Positions 27,081 to 36,072 of a DNA stretch of 64,000 bases are shown one piece after another. Positions within the stretch are counted from its first letter, which is position 1. Each line of letters opens with the position of its first letter. Under the pieces are notes generated by a model, which was not told the origin of the DNA, did not search any database, and saw only the letters and a list, made by a program, of their open reading frames with translations. Origin of the DNA: Bacillota bacterium (lineage in GTDB: Bacteria > Bacillota > Clostridia > Lachnospirales > Lachnospiraceae); assembly GCA_023436225.1 (NCBI GenBank), contig JAEZKA010000041.1, positions 1 to 64,000 on the forward strand, written 5' to 3'. The translations under genes were made by a program, and so were the position numbers.

Positions 27081-27650
27081 ATGATAGAGAAGGAAGAATG
27101 GAAACCTGGAAATATGTTATACCCGATACCGGCGGTCATGGTCAGCTGTGGAGACACGGAGCATAAAGCAAATATCATTACCATTGCCTGGGCGGGAACC
27201 GTCTGCAGCAGCCCCGCGATGGTATCCATATCCATACGGAAAGAGCGGTATTCCTACGATATTATTAAAGAAAGCGGAGAGTTTACGATCAATCTGGTTA
27301 CCAAAGAGTTGGTAGAGCAGGCAGATTATTGCGGGGTACGTTCTGGTAGGGATGTCGATAAATTCAAGGAAATGAGGCTGACAAAGGAGTCTGGAAGAAA
27401 GGTTTCAGCACCGAGTATTGCCGAAAGCCCGGTAAATATTGAATGTGTCGTAAAGCAGATTATTCCACTAGGAACGCATGACATGTTTATCGGCGAGGTG
27501 GTAGGGGTAACAGTGGATAAACGTTTTATGGATGAAAAGGGACGTTTTCATCTGAATAAGTCAGGGCTAATCGTCTATTCCCATGGGGAGTATTATGCAC
27601 TTGGTGAGCTTCTCGGTAAATTTGGTTACTCTGTGAAGAAAAAGAAATAA
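27081..27650 (+). CDS. Flavin reductase-like protein (FMN-binding split barrel)
   Basis: A 189-residue protein with an AAGGAGTG ribosome site. It has the pattern of the DIM6/NTAB flavoprotein family: AVMVSCGD then NIITIAWAGTVCSSPAMVSISIRKERYSYDIIKESGEFTINL, where the flavin phosphate is bound, followed by ADYCGVRSGRDVDKF. Such proteins reduce FMN with NAD(P)H or act as FMN-dependent oxidoreductases. It stands alone under a good promoter; the physiological partner is unknown. Confidence 0.88.
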   Translation: MIEKEEWKPGNMLYPIPAVMVSCGDTEHKANIITIAWAGTVCSSPAMVSISIRKERYSYDIIKESGEFTINLVTKELVEQADYCGVRSGRDVDKFKEMRLTKESGRKVSAPSIAESPVNIECVVKQIIPLGTHDMFIGEVVGVTVDKRFMDEKGRFHLNKSGLIVYSHGEYYALGELLGKFGYSVKKKK

Positions 27651-27729
27651 AACTTTCCAGTTACAGATAATGTAATTGGATAAGTGGGCAGGTTTGTAGT
27701 AATAGGCGTTATTGGTAAAATTAAAGAAT

Positions 27730-27764
27730 AAGACATGAACGGAGAAAGATACCGCTCATGTCTT
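27730..27764. terminator. Bidirectional terminator between convergent genes
   Basis: A 13-base arm (27730-27742) pairs with 27752-27764 with one mismatch (AAGACATGAACGG / CCGCTCATGTCTT). It serves the flavin reductase (+) and the metallophosphatase (-). Confidence 0.65.
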
Positions 27765-27775
27765 ATCATCTATAT

Positions 27776-28681
27776 CTATAATAGGTTTTGGTAGTAATCA
27801 TTCAGTCGGACCGGTTGCTCCAGTACCTCACGGCCGACGTATAGTGTACGGTCAGGCTTGGTCATAATCGCCCATTTAACCAGGCTGATTGTTCCGTAGC
27901 GTATCTCAATCGCAGTGATACATCTTGGATGGACACAGCTGCCATCATTAAAGTAAGGTGGATCTCCTGGTTTAGGAAAGACCGGACGGTGTGTATGTCC
28001 GCAAATCATCATTTGGTTATTCTCTTTCGCAAAATCCATAAGGTTTTTCTCTACTGCATTTTTCTTTTTACTATTCTTTGATGTGCTGGTCGGATCTCTA
28101 ATTCCGATCAATTCTAATGGTCTCCACAAATATCGAACCAGAAAGCGCGATACTAACCACATTGTATCATTCAAAAAATCCCCTTGGTGTCCATGGGTAA
28201 GAAAAATCTGGTTATTCGTATATCGGTGTCTTAATATGAGTCCCTCCGTTATTTGTATCCCTGGAAATAAGGCCATGTGCGAGTTTATACTATCACAGTA
28301 GAAGGAATTGCATCTTGTCTGAGCGTATCTTGGATCTCTTTTTACAATGTCATGATTACCGTAAAGCATGTGAAATCGATTATCCTGATAGAAGAGTGAC
28401 ATGAGCCAAAAAGCATCACTGTGTGCTGATATGATATCTTCAATTGACCGGTTTTCCCACAACTCATCACCGTCGCCGAGTTCGATATAGGTAAAACCAT
28501 TTTCGTAATAATAGTACAAGGCAGCGAAAAAAAGATTCTGGTTATTTGAAAAATTATCTCCCCAGCTGTTGTTCCCCCTATGACAATCACTCATAATAAC
28601 AATACGTGAGCTTTCATCAAAGGGGATTATCTTTGAGCTTGACAAAACCTGTGATAAGCGTGTTGAAGTAGACAAATGCAA
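27776..28681 (-). CDS. Calcineurin-like metallophosphoesterase
   Basis: A 301-residue protein. The start is TTG, either at 28681 or at 28675, the latter being better spaced from AAGGAAG. All metallophosphatase motifs are present: SDCHRGNN (D-x-H-like), ELGDGDE (G-D), YGNHD (GNHD), THGHQGDF and CGHTHRP. These coordinate two metal ions. The arrangement resembles UDP-2,3-diacylglucosamine hydrolase/YbbF-like and serine/threonine phosphatase relatives, but the substrate cannot be predicted. It follows the DUF4474 gene by 22 bases, so the two form an operon. Confidence 0.88.
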   Translation of the reverse strand: MHLSTSTRLSQVLSSSKIIPFDESSRIVIMSDCHRGNNSWGDNFSNNQNLFFAALYYYYENGFTYIELGDGDELWENRSIEDIISAHSDAFWLMSLFYQDNRFHMLYGNHDIVKRDPRYAQTRCNSFYCDSINSHMALFPGIQITEGLILRHRYTNNQIFLTHGHQGDFLNDTMWLVSRFLVRYLWRPLELIGIRDPTSTSKNSKKKNAVEKNLMDFAKENNQMMICGHTHRPVFPKPGDPPYFNDGSCVHPRCITAIEIRYGTISLVKWAIMTKPDRTLYVGREVLEQPVRLNDYYQNLL

Positions 28682-28703
28682 TCACTTCCTTATTTAATAA
28701 TTC

Positions 28704-29720
28704 TTAATTGAAATGTTCTTTGATGGTTTTATAGGATTCAAATACTGCCTTTGGTTTACCAATATTCATCATTTGATTGTACATTGAAGGAGATTCCTTT
28801 CGTACCATTTCGAGCTTATCTAAGGTATCGGTGTAAGCCTCTGTCAGTTGTTGATAAGAATTACAAAAGGCTTCGTTATTACGTTGCATAATGAATTCTG
28901 TTAAGGCTGTTCTTGTGATTGGCTGTTTTGTATGAGGTCGATCGAAACGAACCATAACCCTGTAACCTTGCTGTGCATACTCATTATCCCTATAACCGGC
29001 CTTTTGAAGAGCCTCAACAAAGGCATTAGCCATACGTCGATCGTATAAATCCAGTACTATATCCATAGTTAGCTGGGAGGGCTTAGAGAATTCTCCAAGC
29101 TTAAAGCCGGTAAGCCACCAATGATAACCACTTCTGGTAAATAGTATATTGTTATCCTTTCGAAATACGTAAGACATATTGATGCAATCCTCGTCCTTAA
29201 CGCAGAAATAAAAGGTACCGTTAAATACACCCGGAATATTCAGGTCCAGACCGGTTGTATAATAAATACCCACCTCACCTCCGGTGTTCATTCCATACTG
29301 ACCTTTCCAAAATTCGATTAGCCATCTTCTTCCCGCATATTCAAAACGAATCGGTTCACAATCTATAATCATGCTTAAGGCGGCACTTGCTTCGTCATAT
29401 AACCTGCAGTAGCCCAGCTCCCTTTGCCATGGATACATAAGTGAGTAGAATATATCCTGATAAGGTTCATACGCAAAGCCGAAGGGTTCTAATTCTTTGT
29501 TTAGCTCGGCAATACGTTCCGGAACATTTCCTAGGATTTCTTTTACAGGACGATCCACTTTCCTTTTACTTTTCTTCTTCCTTCGTTTGAAATGAAATAA
29601 TATTGATGTGCCCAGCACCAGTATAAAACCGACGATTGTTATTAATAATACATTTTCAGATACGAAAGTGAATAAACCGGCCATGAGAAACATCATATTA
29701 ACTGTAAACGGAATCTGCAT
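28704..29720 (-). CDS. DUF4474 domain protein, membrane-anchored
   Basis: A 338-residue protein; ATG at 29720 is set by AAAGGAG, and an upstream in-frame ATG at 29753 lacks a site. The N-terminus has one or two membrane segments followed by a very basic stretch (HFKRRKKKSKRK), so the rest faces the cytoplasm. The C-terminal 250 residues contain DIFYSLMYPWQRELGYCRLYDEASAALSMIIDCEP and RRWLIEFWKGQYGMNTGGEVGIY, the DUF4474 core found widely in clostridia. Function unknown. Cotranscribed with the metallophosphatase, suggesting a joint role. Confidence 0.82.
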   Translation of the reverse strand: MQIPFTVNMMFLMAGLFTFVSENVLLITIVGFILVLGTSILFHFKRRKKKSKRKVDRPVKEILGNVPERIAELNKELEPFGFAYEPYQDIFYSLMYPWQRELGYCRLYDEASAALSMIIDCEPIRFEYAGRRWLIEFWKGQYGMNTGGEVGIYYTTGLDLNIPGVFNGTFYFCVKDEDCINMSYVFRKDNNILFTRSGYHWWLTGFKLGEFSKPSQLTMDIVLDLYDRRMANAFVEALQKAGYRDNEYAQQGYRVMVRFDRPHTKQPITRTALTEFIMQRNNEAFCNSYQQLTEAYTDTLDKLEMVRKESPSMYNQMMNIGKPKAVFESYKTIKEHFN

Positions 29721-29855
29721 AATATCAACTCCTTTCCTTATGCTATATATCATAATATTCAGGGAGGAGCTCGCATGTTAAAGGAAATAATGATTGACAT
29801 CTTATTAAATAGGGGTATAATTTATGGAAGTTAAGTTTGGAAAGGATGGTAGAAG

Positions 29856-30680
29856 ATGAGTGCTTGTAATAGTAATTGCAATAGCTGTGCTTCAAAGTGT
29901 GCAGACCAAAAGCCAAAGAATGAATTCGCTGTTGATGCCCATGAGCTTAGCAATATAAAGAAAGTAATCGGTATTGTAAGTGGCAAAGGTGGTGTGGGCA
30001 AATCCCTAGTAACCTCCTTAATGTCAGTTAATATGAATAGAAGAGGATATAATACGGCGATACTAGATGCCGATATCACAGGACCCTCTATTCCGAAGGC
30101 CTTTGGTTTGACGGAAAAGGCAACCAGTAATGAGATGGGAATCTTTCCGGTAAAGACTAACAGCGGAATTGAGGTAATGTCGATTAACCTTCTTTTGGCC
30201 AATGAGACAGATCCTGTTGTTTGGAGAGGTCCTATTATCGCAGGCACAGTAAAGCAGTTCTGGTCTGATGTAATCTGGAATGATGTGGATTTTATGTTTG
30301 TCGACATGCCTCCGGGGACTGGGGATGTTCCCTTGACCGTATTCCAATCCTTACCCATTGATGGCATTATTATAGTTACCTCCCCTCAGGAGCTGGTCTC
30401 TATGATCGTTGGAAAAGCGGTTAAGATGGCACAGATGATGAATGTTCCTATTCTGGGACTTGTTGAAAATATGTCTTACTTTGTATGTCCGGACTGTGAC
30501 AAAGAATATCAGATATTTGGTGAGAGCCATATTGAAGAGACGGCTGCAAAGCATAATATTCCATTGACAGCAAAGCTGCCGATTAATCCTAAATTAGCAG
30601 CTGCCTGTGACCGAGGTATGATTGAGTTATTTGAAGGGGATTGGCTTGATCAGTTGGCAGATCGCCTGGAAAAACTGTAG
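29856..30680 (+). CDS. Mrp/NBP35-family Fe-S carrier ATPase
   Basis: A 274-residue P-loop ATPase. The N-terminal cysteine cluster (C4, C8, C11, C15) precedes the deviant Walker A GKGGVGKS (about 43-50), with DADITGPSIPK as switch I and DMPPGTGD as switch II. A CPDC motif near residue 210 is the bridging-cluster site of the ApbC/Nbp35 group. These proteins bind and transfer 4Fe-4S clusters to apo-enzymes such as the many Fe-S proteins encoded here. Family length is normal. Own transcription unit with a hairpin at 30776. Confidence 0.95.
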   Translation: MSACNSNCNSCASKCADQKPKNEFAVDAHELSNIKKVIGIVSGKGGVGKSLVTSLMSVNMNRRGYNTAILDADITGPSIPKAFGLTEKATSNEMGIFPVKTNSGIEVMSINLLLANETDPVVWRGPIIAGTVKQFWSDVIWNDVDFMFVDMPPGTGDVPLTVFQSLPIDGIIIVTSPQELVSMIVGKAVKMAQMMNVPILGLVENMSYFVCPDCDKEYQIFGESHIEETAAKHNIPLTAKLPINPKLAAACDRGMIELFEGDWLDQLADRLEKL

Positions 30681-30775
30681 GCATGTAGAAGATAGCAAGC
30701 GATGTACGTTATCGAAGATGATTATATGTATATACAATAGAAGCACGCTTCATCAACTACCTATTGAATAATGAA

Positions 30776-30837
30776 AAGAAGTACTGAAACTTCCTTAAGT
30801 ACTGTGTAGAGGAGGTTTATAGTACTTCTTTATTTTT
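30776..30837. terminator. Terminator between mrp and apbE (convergent)
   Basis: AAGAAGTACT (30776-30785) pairs with AGTACTTCTT (30821-30830), with an inner AAACTTCCT/AGGAGGTTT stem, followed by TATTTTTAT. It ends beside the stop of the reverse-strand apbE gene. Confidence 0.75.
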
Positions 30838-31912
30838 ATCTGATGCGGATTGCAGCTTCAAAGCCGGAGGAATAATGTAATTGATAATCATCGGTGATAA
30901 ACACGGCATAAGTATCCGGTATACCTTCAACTAACTGCAATCCTTTCTCTAATCCGAGGGCAAAGCAGCTGGTAGAAAGACCGTCACCATCGACTGATTT
31001 TGGGGATATAATTGTTACGGAGATTAATTTGTTATCGTATGGGTAGCCTGTTTTGGGATTCAGAATATGATGATAGAATTTGCCATTGATCTCAAAAAAA
31101 CGCTCATAGACACCGGAGGATACCACAGATTGATCAGAGATTTCCATGGTAGCTATTGTTTCGTTGCGATCTGCATAGGGCTTTTGAATACCGATCTGAA
31201 ATGGTGTGTGATCTGGTTTATCACCGATACATAAGAGATTTCCGCCAAGGTTGATGATAGCGCTTTTTACACCGTTGTTCATCAAATATTCCTTGACTCT
31301 GTCTGCAATATAACCCTTGGCAATGGCGCCAAGGTCAAGCTCAATTCCATCTTTCTTATAGGTAAGCTCTTTCCCGGATAATTGAATATTCTTATAATTT
31401 ACCAGGGGTAATGCATGTTTGATTCTATTATCCTCTGGAAGGGATGGCTCTAATGATTGAAAATCCCATATAGAAGTAATTGGTGCAATGGTAAGATCAA
31501 AGGAACCCTCGGATAACTTACTGTAAGTAAGGGCATAACGAATGATATCGGACAGCTCCGCAGATAAGCAAAAAGTATTGGGCTTACCGGGTACCTTCAA
31601 AGCCGTACCGTGATTGAGCTTATAGAGCTCGCTGGTATCCATAGTGCGTGAAAAGATAGTTTCGTATTTTTCAATTAAGTCAAAGGAACCTTTGATCAGA
31701 GCTTCCTCCTGTTTATCATATAGACTGATTGACACCAATGTATTCAGAAGGAAATCGGATCTGGAGAGAAATGCCTGACTCTGTGAAGAGGATAATTTCT
31801 GCTTTGCAGGATTGTCCGAATGGCAGCTAAGTGCATGAAAAGGGAGTGCCCATACAATTAAAAGTAAGAGTAGTGTACGATAGAGCTTTATGTTGTGACC
31901 CAATGCTTTCAT
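30836..31912 (-). CDS. apbE: FAD:protein FMN transferase lipoprotein
   Basis: A 358-residue protein; ATG at 31912 is chosen because AAAGG lies about 11 bases upstream, and the frame further up begins only with a TTG. The signal sequence ends in a lipobox (ALSC). The mature part has ApbE signatures: SRTMDTSELYKLN, LSEGSFDLTIAP, ELDLGAIAKGYIAD, INLGGNL and SVDGDGLSTSCFALG (Mg2+ site). ApbE attaches FMN covalently to Thr/Ser of exported flavoproteins. It is divergent from the NusG-domain-II and Gx-transporter genes, families often found together in flavin-linked membrane electron transfer. Confidence 0.93.
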   Translation of the reverse strand: MKALGHNIKLYRTLLLLLIVWALPFHALSCHSDNPAKQKLSSSQSQAFLSRSDFLLNTLVSISLYDKQEEALIKGSFDLIEKYETIFSRTMDTSELYKLNHGTALKVPGKPNTFCLSAELSDIIRYALTYSKLSEGSFDLTIAPITSIWDFQSLEPSLPEDNRIKHALPLVNYKNIQLSGKELTYKKDGIELDLGAIAKGYIADRVKEYLMNNGVKSAIINLGGNLLCIGDKPDHTPFQIGIQKPYADRNETIATMEISDQSVVSSGVYERFFEINGKFYHHILNPKTGYPYDNKLISVTIISPKSVDGDGLSTSCFALGLEKGLQLVEGIPDTYAVFITDDYQLHYSSGFEAAIRIR

Positions 31913-32033
31913 GGATGGAGTACCTTTCCTTTTTTCTATCAATTGTAAGAAAATACCTGATTACTGTCAAGGCAGTAAAAACTAAAACGGATAGAAAAAG
32001 GATTCATTTCAAACCGAATTAATGACTTTTTTC

Positions 32034-32061
32034 TTGACAGAAGATGAAGTTACTATATAAT
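32034..32061 (+). promoter_or_regulatory. Perfect-hexamer sigma-A promoter of the NusG-II/Gx operon
   Basis: TTGACA (32034-32039), 16-base spacer, TATAAT (32056-32061). Confidence 0.75.
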
Positions 32062-32116
32062 AATCATGTATGTAAGAACCTGTTTCAACTAAAAAGTAAG
32101 GATAGATTGGAGTTTT

Positions 32117-32485
32117 ATGATAAAGAAAAATGATATAATTCTGATTGGTACGATATTAATTCTAGGTCTTGCCATCATTGTCTTTATGAACCTAACGAAG
32201 GATGAGGGCAATAAGGTTGTGATCAGAGTTGATGGTGAGGTTTATGATACCTTATATCTGACGGAGGACACCTCATATACAGTGCAATTAGAGGATGGTA
32301 CCTATAATACCTTTGAGATTAAAGAAGGTTATGTGGATATGCTGGATGCCAGCTGTCCGGACAAGTTATGTGTGAATCAAAAACATATTCACTATAATAA
32401 TGAGACGATCGTGTGCCGACCTAACAGAGTGATACTTGAAATAATTAGCTCTGAGATTAGCGATGTAGATGCTATTTCAAACTAA
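32117..32485 (+). CDS. NusG domain II-containing membrane-anchored protein
   Basis: A 122-residue protein with one N-terminal membrane helix (about 6-26) and an extracytoplasmic NusG-domain-II fold. The core DASCPDKLCVNQ followed by IVCRPNRVIL is characteristic of this group (C-x4-C and a later C). It is not the transcription factor NusG. Related proteins accompany Gx transporters and ApbE in Firmicutes and, from memory, one such pair is named EetA/EetB in Listeria extracellular electron transfer. Likely cotranscribed with the next gene. Confidence 0.88.
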   Translation: MIKKNDIILIGTILILGLAIIVFMNLTKDEGNKVVIRVDGEVYDTLYLTEDTSYTVQLEDGTYNTFEIKEGYVDMLDASCPDKLCVNQKHIHYNNETIVCRPNRVILEIISSEISDVDAISN

Positions 32486-32581
32486 CTTTACAGACCTGCC
32501 CTTTGAGTTGGTTTAGGGGAAAGCGAAGGATTACATTGGTAATTACAGAGAATGTATTTATTTACGAATAAAGGAGACGAA

Positions 32582-33070
32582 ATGAAATCAAAAAAAATCG
32601 CAGTCTATGGATTACTCGTAGCACTTGCTTTTATATTAAGCTATATCGAAAGCTTATTCCCTTTAGCGATAGGGATACCTGGTATTAAGCTGGGTTTAGC
32701 CAATCTGGTTGTAATAGTAGCAATTTATAAGCTGGGTGTGAAGGAGGCCTTCACCTTATCTGTTATCCGCATTATCCTGGTCGGTTTTACCTTCGGTAGT
32801 CCTTCCTCGATGATGTTTAGCCTTGTTGGTGGGTTATTAAGCTGGCTTCTCATGGTAATCTTCCAGAAATCAAAATTATTTAGCATGGTGGGTGTAAGTA
32901 TTATCGGAGGAATCGCTCATAACATAGGACAAATTATTGTCTCTATTTTAGTATTAGAAAACATAAATATCATCTATTATTTACCGTTTTTATTGGTTTC
33001 CGGTGTGATTACAGGCGGATTAATTGGTATCTTGGCGGCGATTATTATCAGGAGATTGAAAAGTATGTAA
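32582..33070 (+). CDS. Gx transporter family membrane protein (heptaprenyl diphosphate synthase component I-like)
   Basis: A 162-residue protein with about five membrane helices; ATG at 32582 is set by AAAGGAG. The sequence ALAFILSYIESLFPL then GIPGIKLGLANLVVIVAIYKLGVKEAF is the family signature; the fold resembles ECF-type S components. The old name (component I of heptaprenyl diphosphate synthase) is misleading because no prenyltransferase is adjacent. Third member of the ApbE/NusG-II/Gx neighbourhood. Confidence 0.9.
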   Translation: MKSKKIAVYGLLVALAFILSYIESLFPLAIGIPGIKLGLANLVVIVAIYKLGVKEAFTLSVIRIILVGFTFGSPSSMMFSLVGGLLSWLLMVIFQKSKLFSMVGVSIIGGIAHNIGQIIVSILVLENINIIYYLPFLLVSGVITGGLIGILAAIIIRRLKSM

Positions 33071-33103
33071 AAATATAAAAATACTTTTAGTGGTTTGGTG
33101 CTC

Positions 33104-33132
33104 TTGAATAATTTGTCCATTTATGGTATTAT
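33104..33132 (+). promoter_or_regulatory. Promoter of the nucleoside importer operon
   Basis: TTGAAT (33104-33109), 17-base spacer, TATTAT (33127-33132). About 93 bases before the lipoprotein gene. No purine riboswitch consensus was seen in the leader. Confidence 0.5.
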
Positions 33133-33224
33133 TCTCATGTAGTGTTTATTCGGAAATTTTCGTTATTAATTTATAGATTTCCGGCAAATAAAATAATTAC
33201 AACTAAAACAGGGAGGACAGTTTT

Positions 33225-34358
33225 ATGAAAAAAGTTTTATCAGCATTATTAGTTTTAGTAATGGTATTTTCATTGACAGCATGTGCTGGCAATAGTGGTA
33301 GCGAAATAGCGCTTATCACAGACAAGGGTAACATTGATGACAAATCCTTCAACCAGGGTTCATGGGAAGGTGTTGTTGAATTTGCGAAAGCAAATAAGAT
33401 TTCACATCAGTACATTAAGCCAGAAGAGGCATCCGATGCAGGTTATCTTGCAGCAATCGACAATGCGGTTACTAGTGGTGCAAAGGTTATCGTAACACCT
33501 GGTTTCTTATTCGAGGTTCCGATTTACGAAGCACAGAATAAGTATCCTGAGGTTAAGTTCATTCTTCTTGATGGAGCACCTCATAATGCAGATTATACTG
33601 ATTTTACTATGAATACCAACGTAGCAAGTGTTAAGTATGCAGAAGAGCAGTCCGGTTACCTTGCAGGATATGCAGCTGTTAAAGATGGTAACACTAAGCT
33701 TGGTTTCATGGGTGGTATGGCAGTTCCTGCAGTTCAGGCTTTCGGTTATGGCTTCCTTCAGGGTGCTGAAGCAGCTGCAGCTGAGCTTGGCTTAGCAGAT
33801 GGTTCTGTAACAGTTACTTATCACTATACCGGTGATTTTGCTGAGACTGATACCAATAAGGCTACTGCAAAGACCATGTATCAGGAAGGCACACAGGTTA
33901 TCTTCGCTTGTGGCGGATCTGTTGGAAAGAGCGTTATGGCTGCAGCAGCTGAGGCAGGTACAAAGGTTATCGGTGTTGATATTGACCAGAGATATGACAG
34001 CGAAACTGTTATCACTTCCGCAACTAAGGGTCTTGGAGCTTCTGTAGTTGCAGTTCTTGAATCTATCTACAAGACAAAGAGCTGGGATACTTATGCAGGA
34101 AAAGAAACTTATTTCAACGCTTCTAATGCCGGCGTAGGACTTCCTACCGCGGTTATCGGCGATGACAAGGCAAATGCATTTGACAGATTCACATCCTTTG
34201 ATAAAGCTGCTTATGATGCTGTATTTGCAACTCTTGCAAATGGTTCCGTAGTTCCTGTAAGAACATTTACTGTTGCTGATCCGAATGGTTATGCTACTTC
34301 AGAAGAGCTTACTACTAACCTTAAGCTTGTAAAGGTTGCTGTTACAACCAGACAGTAG
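33225..34358 (+). CDS. BMP-family nucleoside-binding lipoprotein
   Basis: A 377-residue lipoprotein with an AGGGAGGAC ribosome site and a signal peptide ending in LTAC (acylated C20). The mature part has the BMP/PnrA pattern: ALITDKGNIDDKSFNQGSWEG at the N-terminus, the HYTGDFAETDTNKATAKTMY hinge region and GVDIDQRYDSETVITSA. These proteins bind purine nucleosides for import. It heads the operon; a terminator-like hairpin at 34422-34445 before the ATPase gene probably keeps the binding protein in excess. Confidence 0.94.
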   Translation: MKKVLSALLVLVMVFSLTACAGNSGSEIALITDKGNIDDKSFNQGSWEGVVEFAKANKISHQYIKPEEASDAGYLAAIDNAVTSGAKVIVTPGFLFEVPIYEAQNKYPEVKFILLDGAPHNADYTDFTMNTNVASVKYAEEQSGYLAGYAAVKDGNTKLGFMGGMAVPAVQAFGYGFLQGAEAAAAELGLADGSVTVTYHYTGDFAETDTNKATAKTMYQEGTQVIFACGGSVGKSVMAAAAEAGTKVIGVDIDQRYDSETVITSATKGLGASVVAVLESIYKTKSWDTYAGKETYFNASNAGVGLPTAVIGDDKANAFDRFTSFDKAAYDAVFATLANGSVVPVRTFTVADPNGYATSEELTTNLKLVKVAVTTRQ

Positions 34359-34421
34359 TTATTAAATACGATACTATCTGCATTATGGCCGAAGCCTTAT
34401 GTAAGTAAAAGTATTTTCGGG

Positions 34422-34445
34422 GGGAAAAGGCATCTACCTTTTCCC
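34422..34445 (+). terminator. Partial terminator inside the importer operon
   Basis: GGGAAAAGG (34422-34430) and CCTTTTCCC (34437-34445) form a perfect 9-bp stem with a 6-base loop, followed by TCTTTCT. It lies between the binding-protein and ATPase genes. Confidence 0.65.
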
Positions 34446-34524
34446 TCTTTCTATTCATGGCTATAGAAGTATGCAAAATGTGTAAATCAACTGTTTCATA
34501 AAAAAAGATTATGGTGAGGTAAAC

Positions 34525-36072
34525 GTGGAAAACTATATAATTGAAATGCTTCATATAACAAAAGAATTTCCCGGAATTATTGCCAATGACGATATCACCC
34601 TTCAACTTAAAAAAGGCGAAATCCATGCTCTGCTTGGTGAAAACGGTGCGGGAAAATCTACTCTGATGAGTGTACTTTTTGGCCTATATCAGGCGGAAAA
34701 AGGAGAAATTAAGAAGAATGGTGAGGTTGTTAAATTAAACAACCCGAATGATGCTAATAGTCTTGGTATCGGAATGGTACATCAGCATTTCAAGCTGGTA
34801 GAGATATTTACGGTTCTGGAAAACATTATTCTCGGTGTTGAACCGAATAAGATGGGATTCCTTCAAAAGAAGGAAGCAAGAAATAAAGTGCTTGCTTTAA
34901 GTAAGCAATATGGATTACAGGTTGATCCGGATGCTCTGATCGAAAAGATTTCGGTTGGTATGCAGCAACGTGTAGAGATCTTAAAGATGTTATATCGAGA
35001 TAACGATATTCTGATATTTGACGAACCGACTGCTGTCCTAACACCGCAGGAAATTGATGAGCTTATGGAAATCATGAGAGGTTTTGCTAAGGAAGGCAAA
35101 TCAATCCTGTTCATTACACACAAATTAAACGAGATTATGTCGGTTGCCGATCGTTGTACAGTGCTTCGTAAAGGTAAGTGCATCGGTACTGTTGATATAA
35201 AGAATACTACAAAAGAAGAGCTTTCTAAGATGATGGTGGGCAGAGATATCAGCTTTACCGTAGATAAGAAGGATATCACTCCAGGAGATGTGGTTTTATC
35301 AGTAAAAGATGTTACGGTGCCATCCAAAACCAGCAAGAAGAATGCTGTTAGGAATGTGTCCTTTGAGGTGAAGGCTGGAGAGATCGTCTGCTTAGCTGGA
35401 ATTGAAGGCAATGGTCAGACCGAATTGATAGCTGCTTTAACCGGACTGGATAAGATGAGTAATGGAGAGATCCGGTTGTTAGGTAAGGATATTACGAAAG
35501 CCTCCATCCGTAATCGTTCAAAAGCTGGTATGAGTCATATACCGGAGGATCGTCACAAATATGGTCTGGTTCTGGATTACTCGCTGGAGGATAATATTGT
35601 TTTACAACGTTATTGGCAGACAGAGTTTCAGAAGAATGGCTTTATCAATCATACTGCGGTTCGCGATTATGCCGATAAATTAATAAATCAATACGATGTT
35701 AGAAGCGGGCAGGGTGCCATTACGATTACCAGAAGTATGTCCGGTGGTAATCAGCAAAAAGCAATTATTGCAAGAGAGCTGGACAAACAGCATGAGTTAC
35801 TGGTTGCCGTTCAGCCTACTCGTGGTCTGGATGTCGGAGCAATTGAATTCATTCATAAGCAGCTGGTTAACAACAGGGACCTTGGTAAAGGAGTATTACT
35901 CGTATCCTTAGAGCTGGATGAGGTTATGAATGTCAGTGACCGCATCCTTGTTATGTATGAAGGTGAAATTGTGGGAGAGCTTGATCCGAAGAAGACTACG
36001 GTTCAAGAGCTTGGTCTCTACATGTCCGGTGCAAAACGTAATATTGGAAAGGAGAACGAACATGCACAGTAA
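34525..36072 (+). CDS. Nucleoside ABC transporter ATPase (two NBDs)
   Basis: A 515-residue tandem ATPase starting at GTG with GAGG upstream. The first domain has Walker A GENGAGKST, signature ISVGMQQRVEIL and Walker B ILIFDEPTAVLTP; the second has a degenerate Walker A (GIEGNGQTE) and signature MSGGNQQKAIIAREL. This asymmetric layout is standard for the sugar/nucleoside (RbsA/YufO/NupA) group. Its 3' end overlaps the next gene by 11 bases, so translation is coupled. With the BMP lipoprotein and two permeases it forms a purine-nucleoside importer. Confidence 0.95.
   Translation: MENYIIEMLHITKEFPGIIANDDITLQLKKGEIHALLGENGAGKSTLMSVLFGLYQAEKGEIKKNGEVVKLNNPNDANSLGIGMVHQHFKLVEIFTVLENIILGVEPNKMGFLQKKEARNKVLALSKQYGLQVDPDALIEKISVGMQQRVEILKMLYRDNDILIFDEPTAVLTPQEIDELMEIMRGFAKEGKSILFITHKLNEIMSVADRCTVLRKGKCIGTVDIKNTTKEELSKMMVGRDISFTVDKKDITPGDVVLSVKDVTVPSKTSKKNAVRNVSFEVKAGEIVCLAGIEGNGQTELIAALTGLDKMSNGEIRLLGKDITKASIRNRSKAGMSHIPEDRHKYGLVLDYSLEDNIVLQRYWQTEFQKNGFINHTAVRDYADKLINQYDVRSGQGAITITRSMSGGNQQKAIIARELDKQHELLVAVQPTRGLDVGAIEFIHKQLVNNRDLGKGVLLVSLELDEVMNVSDRILVMYEGEIVGELDPKKTTVQELGLYMSGAKRNIGKENEHAQ

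Noticed and set aside
33071..33224. Purine riboswitch before the nucleoside importer
   Set aside because: The leader is short and no purine-aptamer consensus could be found.
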